Program-made: the position numbers and the translations under genes
NCBI RefSeq assembly: GCF_001746365.1
Contig: NZ_MJAJ01000004.1
Coordinates: forward strand, 1-64,000
DNA: 64,000 bases
From: Streptomyces sp. LUP30
GTDB lineage: Bacteria > Actinomycetota > Actinomycetes > Streptomycetales > Streptomycetaceae
Direction: 5' to 3'
Shown here: positions 34,783 through 40,726 of the stretch, in pieces
Position numbering within the stretch: position 1 is the stretch's first letter
Layout: each line of letters begins with the position of its first letter
The notes under the pieces: model-generated
Told to the model about the DNA's origin: nothing
The model's input: only the letters and a program-made list of their open reading frames with translations
Databases searched by the model: none

Positions 34783-35229
34783 GTGACCGCCACCGACCGC
34801 TCCATCGAGCTCATCCAGACCGCCGCCCAGGCGGCTGCCGACAAGCTCGCGCACGACATCATCGCCTACGACGTCAGCGACGTGCTGTCGATCACGGACG
34901 CCTTCCTGCTGGCCTCCGCCCCCAACGACCGCCAGGTCAAGTCGATCGTCGACGAGATCGAGGAGCGCCTCCAGAAGGAGCTCGGCGCCAAGCCGGTACG
35001 CCGTGAGGGCGACCGCGACGCCCGCTGGATCCTGCTCGACTACGTCGACATCGTCGTCCACGTCCAGCACAGCGAGGAGCGCGTCTTCTACGCCCTCGAG
35101 CGGCTGTGGAAGGACTGCCCCGAGCTGGAGCTGCCCGCCGACGCCCGGGCGACCCGCGGCAAGGCCCAGGAACACGCCAAGCTGCAGGCCGAGGAGGACG
35201 CCGACGCCGGATTCGGGGAGCTGCGGTGA
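34783..35229 (+). CDS. rsfS: Ribosomal silencing factor RsfS
   Basis: 148 aa, DUF143/Iojap family. It binds L14 and blocks subunit joining when nutrients are short. Core sequence: DIIAYDVSDVLSITDAFLLA, PNDRQVKSIVDEIEE, EGDRDARWILLDYVDIVVHV and ERVFYALERLW. Start GTG 34783 (VTATDRSIELIQ), with GGAA 9 bases upstream. Its TGA overlaps the next start (GTGA), implying coupled translation with the histidine phosphatase. Confidence 0.96.
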   Translation: MTATDRSIELIQTAAQAAADKLAHDIIAYDVSDVLSITDAFLLASAPNDRQVKSIVDEIEERLQKELGAKPVRREGDRDARWILLDYVDIVVHVQHSEERVFYALERLWKDCPELELPADARATRGKAQEHAKLQAEEDADAGFGELR

Positions 35230-35900
35230 CTGCCAGCGCGCAGACCGCCGCGTCCCGTGAGCCGGGGCGCGGCCGCCGCGTCATCCTCTGGCGGCACGGC
35301 CAGACCGCCTGGAACGTGGAGCGCCGGTTCCAGGGCACGACGGACGTCGAGCTGACCGAGACCGGCGTGGCCCAGGCCCGCCGCTCCGCCCGGCTGTTGG
35401 CCTCGCTCCAGCCCGACGCCATCGTCGCCTCGGACCTGTCCCGGGCCGCGAACACGGCCGCCGAGCTGGCCGTGCTCACCGGCCTGACCGTCACCCATGA
35501 CGAGGCCCTGCGCGAGACGTACGCGGGCTCCTGGCAGGGGCTGACGCACGAGGAGATCATCGCTCGCCACGGCGCGGAGTACACCGCGTGGAAGCGCGGT
35601 GAGCCGGTCCGCCGCGGCGGCGGCGAACTGGAGACCGAGGTGGCCGACCGGGCCGCCCCGGTCGTGCTGCGGCACGCCGAGAAACTGCCCGAGGACGGCA
35701 CGCTCGTCGTGGTCAGCCACGGCGGCACCATCCGCACCACCATCGGCCGTCTCCTCGGCCTGGAGGCGCACAACTGGGAGAGCCTCGGCGGTCTCTCGAA
35801 CTGCTGCTGGTCGGTCCTCGGCGAGGGCGCGCGCGGCTGGCGTCTGCTGGAGCACAACGCCGGCACCCTGCCCGAACCGGTGCTCGGCGACGACGACTGA
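35226..35900 (+). CDS. Histidine phosphatase (phosphoglycerate mutase-like)
   Basis: 224 aa, branch-1 histidine phosphatase. The catalytic phospho-histidine H24 is in LWRHGQTAWN, followed by SDLSRAANTA, the acid/base ETYAGSWQG and the second histidine in VVSHGGTIRTT. Starts at GTG 35226 within the rsfS stop. Members include broad-specificity and sugar-phosphate phosphatases; nothing here defines the substrate. It is the last gene before the first tRNA-Ala. Confidence 0.92.
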   Translation: MTASAQTAASREPGRGRRVILWRHGQTAWNVERRFQGTTDVELTETGVAQARRSARLLASLQPDAIVASDLSRAANTAAELAVLTGLTVTHDEALRETYAGSWQGLTHEEIIARHGAEYTAWKRGEPVRRGGGELETEVADRAAPVVLRHAEKLPEDGTLVVVSHGGTIRTTIGRLLGLEAHNWESLGGLSNCCWSVLGEGARGWRLLEHNAGTLPEPVLGDDD

Positions 35901-35927
35901 GCGACCGCTCGGCCCGCGGAGGCCGGA

Positions 35928-35958
35928 TTTCACTTTCCGGCAGGTCGCAGGCTAAAGT
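35928..35958 (+). promoter_or_regulatory. Possible promoter of the first tRNA-Ala
   Basis: TAAAGT at 35953-35958 is a fair -10 box 36 bases before the mature tRNA. The nearest -35 candidate (TTTCAC, 35928-35933) is weak and 19 bases away. Confidence 0.35.
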
Positions 35959-35994
35959 TCTTCTTGTTCGCACCGCCGAGCGGGAAGAACGCAA

Positions 35995-36067
35995 GGGGCT
36001 ATAGCTCAGTTGGTAGAGCGCCTGCATGGCATGCAGGAGGTCAGGAGTTCAATTCTCCTTAGCTCCA
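35995..36067 (+). tRNA. tRNA-Ala (anticodon GGC)
   Basis: 73-nt cloverleaf: acceptor GGGGCTA pairs with TAGCTCC. The anticodon stem CCTGC/GCAGG encloses loop ATGGCAT with anticodon GGC, which reads GCC (and GCU). The T arm contains GTTCAATTC and the discriminator base is A. CCA is not encoded. Identical to the copy at 37160. An intrinsic terminator with a T-run lies ~95 bases downstream. Confidence 0.97.
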
Positions 36068-36160
36068 CAGATCGTTCGGTTCGATCGGTCGATCGACACT
36101 CTGTTGAGTTGTCGAAGATCGATGGAAGCAGCGAGAACCGGTCGCGATCGGCTCACGAAG

Positions 36161-36189
36161 ATCCCGTCCCTCAGGGGGCGGGATTTTTT
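36161..36189 (+). terminator. Intrinsic terminator after the first tRNA-Ala
   Basis: The stem ATCCCG…CGGGAT (36161-36166 with 36179-36184, extended by C/G pairs inside) runs into a six-T tract at 36184-36189. Real U-tract terminators are uncommon in Streptomyces. Confidence 0.9.
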
Positions 36190-36326
36190 GTCGTCTCCCA
36201 CCGGAGCGGGACCGTGCGCCGTACCTGCTGATCACCGGCGCCGGGCGCGCCCTGCCGCCGGGCGGGGGCGCGGGACGGGACGCGGCGGCGCGAGCGGCGC
36301 GCAAAGGGGCGTGTGGCTCGGAGTGG

Positions 36327-36482
36327 CCCGGTCTCGTGCTCGGGCAGCTGATCGGCGTCGAGGTCTTCGGCACACTGTTCTTCAACCGGCTTGAGTCACT
36401 TGGGGTCCCGGCGGCGTATACCTCTGCGGAAGCGCTTCTCACATGCATGTTCGTGCTCGCTGCGACAGCAGCCCCTCGGTGC
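36327..36482 (+). pseudogene. Fragment of an MFS (DHA2-like) transporter
   Basis: In the frame of GTG 36336 the translation contains GQLIGVEVFGTLFFNRLE, a spacer, then YTSAEALLTCMFVLAATA. This strongly resembles the last two helices of drug:H+ antiporter-2 transporters, where GVAVLGTVFF is typical. Nothing recognisable precedes it in frame and no stop follows at the expected end, so it is a decayed remnant. It lies in the 515-bp gap between tRNA-Ala and the zinc-protein pair; the rest of that gap holds only the tRNA terminator and GC-rich filler. Confidence 0.45.
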
Positions 36483-36582
36483 CGTGTCCGGACTGGTACT
36501 GAGGCGTCGCTGACCGTATTGGTCCGGCCGTGGCAGAATCAAACGGCCGGAAGGGGGCGCGGCCCGACGGGAGGGAGTAGCG

Positions 36583-36756
36583 ATGCCTGCGAGCATCCTC
36601 GGAGAGGTCGGCCACCTCTCCGAAGTGGCGTTGCCACGGGACAAGGCCACCCGGCTCAACTGCCCCTCCTGCGGTTCCGGCCATGTGGCCCTGGTGCTCG
36701 GTGACAACGGCGGGACTTCCTACGTGTGCACGGCCTGCGGCCACAGCTGGAGCTGA
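36583..36756 (+). CDS. 57-aa zinc-ribbon protein
   Basis: ATG 36583 to TGA 36754-36756, preceded by a strong GGAGGGAG site 6 bases away. The sequence ends in a classic two-knuckle ribbon: LNCPSCGSGHVALV … SYVCTACGHSWS (CPSC and CTAC), resembling the C-terminal ribbon of TFIIS-like factors or ribosomal-type zinc proteins. The N-terminal ~22 residues are a short helix. The next small gene starts 3 bases after its stop and also carries two Cys pairs, so they form an operon. Function unknown; nucleic-acid or protein contact is plausible. Confidence 0.82.
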   Translation: MPASILGEVGHLSEVALPRDKATRLNCPSCGSGHVALVLGDNGGTSYVCTACGHSWS

Positions 36757-36759
36757 TCG

Positions 36760-36993
36760 ATGGGTGCACACAGGCGAAAGTGCGACTGGTGCGGCAGCGG
36801 CACCCCGATCGTCCGTGACATGGAGCCGGTCAACCCGGACTACCAGTACTGGTGCGAGGAATGCGCGAGGGCGCTGATCATAAAGGGCGACCCGATCGAG
36901 ACGTACCGCGAGCTGGAGGGCGAGCCGATCTACGGGCGGCTCCTGGAGGAGCACTGCACGCTCAAGCGGTTCTATTCGTTCGTCACCGCCTGA
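36760..36993 (+). CDS. 77-aa double-CxxC protein, partner of the zinc ribbon
   Basis: ATG 36760, 3 bases after the previous stop, with GGAG 8 bases upstream. The N-terminal half holds CDWCGSGTPIVRD and YWCEECARAL, a treble-clef or ribbon-like zinc site. The C-terminal half is a charged helix (IETYRELEGEPIYGRLLEEH). No close named family comes to mind. It is bracketed with its partner by the two identical tRNA-Ala genes. Confidence 0.82.
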   Translation: MGAHRRKCDWCGSGTPIVRDMEPVNPDYQYWCEECARALIIKGDPIETYRELEGEPIYGRLLEEHCTLKRFYSFVTA

Positions 36994-37159
36994 CGGCGGC
37001 GTGAGGCGGAGCTCGGCGCCGCACCGAATGTGCATATGGGGCGAAAACGGGCAGGGCGGAAACGATTTGGTGGTCCACCCTTCCTGCCGGTAATGTTGGC
37101 GTCGCCGCCAGGGAAACCGGGCGACACGGTCGATATGCGGCTTGGCCGCAAGACCATGA

Positions 37160-37232
37160 GGGGCTATAGCTCAGTTGGTAGAGCGCCTGCATGGCATGCA
37201 GGAGGTCAGGAGTTCAATTCTCCTTAGCTCCA
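37160..37232 (+). tRNA. tRNA-Ala (anticodon GGC), second copy
   Basis: Base-for-base identical to the tRNA at 35995 over all 73 nt, with anticodon loop ATGGCAT and discriminator A. The upstream 20 bases differ (GGCTTGGCCGCAAGACCATGA) while the few bases after the 3' end (CAG) match, so the duplication unit is essentially the gene itself. Confidence 0.97.
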
Positions 37233-37237
37233 CAGCA

Positions 37238-37275
37238 GATCCCGCCGGATCGATCCGATCCGGCGGGATCTTTTT
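37238..37275 (+). terminator. Intrinsic terminator after the second tRNA-Ala
   Basis: A perfect 13-bp stem (37238-37250 with 37258-37270), a 7-base loop and a TTTTT tract at 37271-37275. Confidence 0.93.
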
Positions 37276-37291
37276 GCGTTCAGGGGCGGTT

Positions 37292-37343
37292 GGCGAACGC
37301 GCGAGGGGCCGCCTGAGAACAGGCGGCCCCTCGCGCGTTCGCC
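37292..37343. terminator. 23-bp perfect hairpin, terminator of the redox operon
   Basis: 37292-37314 pairs with 37321-37343 without a mismatch around a 6-base loop. It lies 35 bases past the stop of the minus-strand flavoprotein gene and just beyond the tRNA terminator, so it can work in both directions. Confidence 0.88.
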
Positions 37344-37378
37344 GTCGTCCAGTCGTCCGACGCCGTGCGTCGTACCGC

Positions 37379-38989
37379 TCAGCGCCCCAGGGCGCGGCGG
37401 CCGCGGCCCTGGGAGAGGACCGGGAGGTTGCGGGCGGGCGCCTGAGCGCGCGTGTCCTCCTCGATGCGCAGGGCGAGCGCCGGACAGCGACGCACCGCGC
37501 GTAGAGCTTTGGCCTCGGCGTACTGCGGCACCTTGGCCTGGGCCACCGTCGGGAAGCCGTCGGCGCCGAGCTGGAACACCTCGGGGAGGATGTCGGCGCA
37601 CAGGCCGTGCCCGCGGCACAGCGTCCAGTCCACGAAGATCTTCTGGCGGCTGGAGCCGCTGTCCTCCGCCGCGTTGCCGCTCGTGATGCCCGCCGGGGCC
37701 ATGCCGGTCTCGAAGAGCGGCAGAACGCCCTCCACGGGCCGTCCGCAGCCATTGCCGAGGACGTGCGCGGCCAGGTCGTCGGTGAACGCCTTGATCGTCG
37801 ACTCGAGGAACATCGCGGAGCCGTCCGGGTGCGAGCACGCCCCGCGTCGCTTCACGTTCTTGGCGACCTGCTTGAGCGCCTCCAGGGCGGCCGGGCCGCC
37901 TCCGTTGAGGATGTCCTCCATCCCGCGCGCGGCGGCCGGCAGACCGAGGTAGCAGGGACCGCACTGGCCCGCGCTCTCGTCGGCCAGCCACTGGGCCACG
38001 CGCAGCGACTCGCCCAGCGGGCAGGTCTCCTGGCTGATGGGCAGGATCGCGCCGGCGCCGAGCGCCCCGCCCACCGCGTCCAGGGAGTTGCGGGAGACGA
38101 TCGCCTCGTTCACCGTCGCCGCGTCGATCCACTTGCCGTGGTACCCGCCGGTCAGCACGCCCTGGGGCACCGGCGGGGCGCCGGCGAGCTGAAGGACGTA
38201 ACGCAGCGGAACGCCCGTGGGGACCTCGATCACCATCGGGCGGGCCACCGCGCCGGAGACCGTCAGCATGACGGTGCCCGGCTCGTCGTACAGGCCGGTG
38301 TTGCTGTAGCGCTCGGGACCGATGCGGGCGGCGATGGCCAGCTGCGCGAACGTCTCCGCGTTGGACAGCAGGGTCGGCGCGCCCCCCACGCCGTTCTGCG
38401 AGGCGCTGACCTTGCGGCCGGGCGGGATCGGCGGACCGCCGTCGATGGAACGGATCAGCGACGCGGCGGCGCCGGTGACCATGCGGATGGGATTGCGCTG
38501 GACGAACGCCTTCAAAGCCGATCTGCGGCCGTTGCTGAGGCCGCGCTCGGCGAGCGCGGCCTCCATGGACCGCTGGGTGGATTCGCGGGTGACCCCCACC
38601 ACGAGCGTGCGGGCACCCAGCGCCTCCGCGACCAGCAGAGCGCCGTCCAGGATGAGATGCGGGGCACGGTTGATCAGCACCGTGTCCTTGCGGCAGGCCG
38701 GTTCGTCCTCACTGCCGTTGACGACGACGACCGGCCGGACACCGCGTTTGATCGCGGTCTCGGCGACCGAGCGCAGCTTCTTGTGGAAGGGGAAGCCCGC
38801 GCCGCCGCGGCCCTTCAGGTTGATGTTCTCGGAGAGCTTCGCGAGGGCCTCTCCGCCCAGGGGCTCGAGCGGCCCATGCACCTTGAGGTGCATGGGCAGA
38901 TCGAGTCGTTCGACAAGGTCGAAGCCCGACGTGAGCTGCGGAAGGCCGACCACGCGGACTTCTGGGACGTCGGGCAGGGCCTCGTTCAC
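37379..38989 (-). CDS. NuoF-like NADH-binding flavoprotein fused to a CxxHxxC ferredoxin
   Basis: 536 aa. Residues about 30-400 follow complex I subunit NuoF: NAD/FMN loop KGRGGAGFP (59-67), SEDEPACRKD (93-102), GVGGAPTLLSNAETF and an SLBB region (PMVIEVPTGVPLRYVLQLAG). The FeS motif reads SAGQCGPC: C343, C346 and C385 remain, but the first cysteine is A340. Residues about 450-515 form a ferredoxin with C458, H461, C464 and C502-P, the CxxHxxC…CP pattern of the single-cluster ferredoxins that serve cytochromes P450. GTG 38989 overlaps the stop of the upstream membrane gene (GTGA). It probably oxidises NADH and passes electrons through the ferredoxin domain to the membrane partner. It is not a complex I subunit: no other nuo gene is near. 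Confidence 0.85.
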   Translation of the reverse strand: MNEALPDVPEVRVVGLPQLTSGFDLVERLDLPMHLKVHGPLEPLGGEALAKLSENINLKGRGGAGFPFHKKLRSVAETAIKRGVRPVVVVNGSEDEPACRKDTVLINRAPHLILDGALLVAEALGARTLVVGVTRESTQRSMEAALAERGLSNGRRSALKAFVQRNPIRMVTGAAASLIRSIDGGPPIPPGRKVSASQNGVGGAPTLLSNAETFAQLAIAARIGPERYSNTGLYDEPGTVMLTVSGAVARPMVIEVPTGVPLRYVLQLAGAPPVPQGVLTGGYHGKWIDAATVNEAIVSRNSLDAVGGALGAGAILPISQETCPLGESLRVAQWLADESAGQCGPCYLGLPAAARGMEDILNGGGPAALEALKQVAKNVKRRGACSHPDGSAMFLESTIKAFTDDLAAHVLGNGCGRPVEGVLPLFETGMAPAGITSGNAAEDSGSSRQKIFVDWTLCRGHGLCADILPEVFQLGADGFPTVAQAKVPQYAEAKALRAVRRCPALALRIEEDTRAQAPARNLPVLSQGRGRRALGR

Positions 38990-40299
38990 CTATAGCCTCC
39001 GGAAGGCGTGTTCCAAGGTTCGCCCGAACCCGGTGCGTCGAACGACGCGCCGGGCGATGGTTCATTGGCGGGACCGCTGTTGTACGTGTCGTTCTGGTTG
39101 TACGCGCCGTAAGCCTGATTCGTCTCACCGGTGTCGTACACGTCACGTGCGCCGTATCCGCCGGCGCCCGAATTGCCATAGACCGGGATGTTGAATCCCG
39201 TGTCCTGGAGGGGGTCGTAGGCGGACGGCGGGGCCTCGCCGACCGGCGGCGGGGACGGGACCGGCCAACTGCCCGAGGTGCTGCCGCCGTTGTCGACCCG
39301 CGGAAACGCCTCCGTGGCCTGCTGCAGGTCGAACGGCATGCCCATGCGTGCCGTCTGATCCGCCACATAGGGCTGCTGCTGACCGCGCGGGGGTGTGTTG
39401 ACGGCGCGGTAGGCGGCCGCGAAGCCGTTGGCGGGCTCCGGGGTGGCCGGTGTGTCGTACATCGGCGACGCCGGCGGAGCCATCCGCGTGGAGCTCATGG
39501 TGTCGGTCAGCGGCGAGCGGCCGGAGCGGCCCTCGTAGCCGGGCAGTGCCGACGATCCGGTCTCGGCCACGCGCGCGCGTGACGCCTCGAGGCCGTCCAT
39601 GTCGAAGCGGTCCTGCGTGCCCAGGACCGCGGTGATCCGGTCGGCGACCCTGCGCTTGAACGGGCGCGGGGCGGCGCGCAGTGCGAGGGCGGCCATGACG
39701 CCGACCAGGCAGAGCTCGTAGGAGACCATGAAGAACGGCTTGGCCGCGCGTCCTGCGAACAGGCCGTGGATGAGGGCCGCGCACAGCGCCGGGTAGGCCA
39801 GCATGTGCATCGCACGCCAGCGGGCGGCGACCTCGGCCGGAGCGGCGAACTGGTTGCGCAGCGCGCCGGTGATGCCGACGAAGATCATGAGCAGCGCGGC
39901 CAGCGAACCGAGGCCGATGAGCCCGGCACTGCCCTTGACGCCCAGGCTGAACGGGATCAGCGCGGCGATCAGGACGGTGTGGTCCAGGGCCAGCTTGACT
40001 GTGATGTGCACCACGAGGAACGCGATGGAGCCCACGGCGGTCACGCGGTGGATGCCCTGCGCGAGGATCCGCTGACGCGTGTTGAGGATGAGCCGGTCCT
40101 GGGCGACGAGGCCCCAGATGACCGAGCAGGTCAGGCATACCAGCGACAGGACGCCCGCACCGAAGTTGAGGAAGGCCTGCACCTGGTCGCCTCCGACCAG
40201 CACGACCACAGGTATGAGTACCAGGACGACAGCCGTCGCCAACCCGTAGGCCGACCGGCCGGGCTTGGGGAGCGAGCTGTAACTAGAACGAGGGTTCAT
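38986..40299 (-). CDS. Ferric-reductase-like transmembrane protein with disordered C-terminal tail
   Basis: 437 aa. About six membrane helices lie within residues 15-215 (GLATAVVLVLIPVVVLVGG through VSYELCLVGVMAALAL). Histidines in helix contexts (GIHRVTAVGSIAFLVVHITV, RAMHMLAYPALCAALIHGLF) fit paired b-heme ligands as in the ferric-reductase/NOX and MsrQ family. The C-terminal ~200 residues are Pro/Ser/Tyr/Gly/Asn-rich and unstructured. ATG 40299 has CGGAG 8 bases upstream. It is coupled by GTGA overlap to the NADH-binding flavoprotein, so the pair likely forms an NADH-driven membrane electron-transfer unit. The terminal acceptor is unknown. Confidence 0.83.
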   Translation of the reverse strand: MNPRSSYSSLPKPGRSAYGLATAVVLVLIPVVVLVGGDQVQAFLNFGAGVLSLVCLTCSVIWGLVAQDRLILNTRQRILAQGIHRVTAVGSIAFLVVHITVKLALDHTVLIAALIPFSLGVKGSAGLIGLGSLAALLMIFVGITGALRNQFAAPAEVAARWRAMHMLAYPALCAALIHGLFAGRAAKPFFMVSYELCLVGVMAALALRAAPRPFKRRVADRITAVLGTQDRFDMDGLEASRARVAETGSSALPGYEGRSGRSPLTDTMSSTRMAPPASPMYDTPATPEPANGFAAAYRAVNTPPRGQQQPYVADQTARMGMPFDLQQATEAFPRVDNGGSTSGSWPVPSPPPVGEAPPSAYDPLQDTGFNIPVYGNSGAGGYGARDVYDTGETNQAYGAYNQNDTYNSGPANEPSPGASFDAPGSGEPWNTPSGGYR

Positions 40300-40550
40300 G
40301 GGGGCAACTCCGAGCAGTTTCGGGAAAGCGGTCCCGCTGCCGAACTCTAAGTGGCTCCATACCGATGGGTACGAGGTTTGAGTTATTGCGTTGTTATGAA
40401 ACGACAATGTGGCTGGCGTGATGTCCTGTAGCGGCTGTTACGCGAAGTAACCATTGGCCTTGGTTCAGCTCCGACCCCCCGTTCTCGGCTCCTCAACGTT
40501 GTCGCGACCATGCATACGTAAGTTCGTCGCGGCCTGCTCAAGGCCTGCGG
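40300..40550. promoter_or_regulatory. Divergent regulatory region between the redox pair and leuS
   Basis: About 250 bp, clearly less GC-rich than the coding regions at 40370-40450. It contains the inverted repeat GTTAC-GCGAA-GTAAC at 40437-40451, a candidate operator for the redox operon. No gene is supportable here. Confidence 0.4.
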
Positions 40551-40556
40551 TACCCT
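40551..40556 (+). promoter_or_regulatory. -10 box for the leuS leader
   Basis: TACCCT ends 6 bases before the ATG of the leader peptide, placing the transcription start at or near that ATG, so the leader peptide is probably leaderless. No clear -35 box. Confidence 0.55.
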
Positions 40557-40562
40557 AACGCC

Positions 40563-40601
40563 ATGCGTGCTGTACGCCTTCTGCTTAGCGAGCCGCGCTG
40601 A
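40563..40601 (+). CDS. Leucine-rich leader peptide of leuS (12 aa)
   Basis: ATG CGT GCT GTA CGC CTT CTG CTT AGC GAG CCG CGC TGA encodes MRAVRLLLSEPR. Three consecutive Leu codons, two of them CTT, which Streptomyces uses rarely, lie 126 bases before the leuS ATG and upstream of a hairpin with a T-tract. This is the standard design of transcription attenuation: ribosome stalling at Leu codons when charged tRNA-Leu is scarce would prevent the terminator from forming. The reading is from sequence alone, but peptide, rare codons, hairpin and synthetase agree. Confidence 0.72.
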   Translation: MRAVRLLLSEPR

Positions 40602-40647
40602 TCAGTCCCGACCGCCGGTGATCGGACGGTTCGGAATCGGCGCGGCG

Positions 40648-40672
40648 TCCCCTCCTGTGCGAGGGGATTTTT
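40648..40672 (+). terminator. Attenuator (intrinsic terminator) in the leuS leader
   Basis: TCCCCTC (40648-40654) pairs with GAGGGGA (40661-40667) around a 6-base loop, followed by TTTTT (40668-40672), 55 bases before the leuS start. A second imperfect hairpin (40608-40614 with 40627-40634) lies between the leader peptide and this terminator and may take part in switching. Confidence 0.8.
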
Positions 40673-40726
40673 CGTTTCCTGGACGACAACCCGCTGGCAG
40701 AGACGATCGATGGAGCTTTGAGGACC

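Noticed and set aside
35995..37232. An integrated element bounded by the two tRNA-Ala copies as att sites
   Set aside because: No integrase, excisionase or replication gene lies between them. Both tRNAs are full-length with terminators, and the intervening 1.1 kb holds only two small zinc proteins and a transporter fragment.
37379..38989. Annotation as NADH-quinone oxidoreductase subunit F of complex I
   Set aside because: No nuo neighbours, one cluster cysteine is missing, and a P450-type ferredoxin domain is fused at the C-terminus. The partner is a ferric-reductase-like membrane protein.
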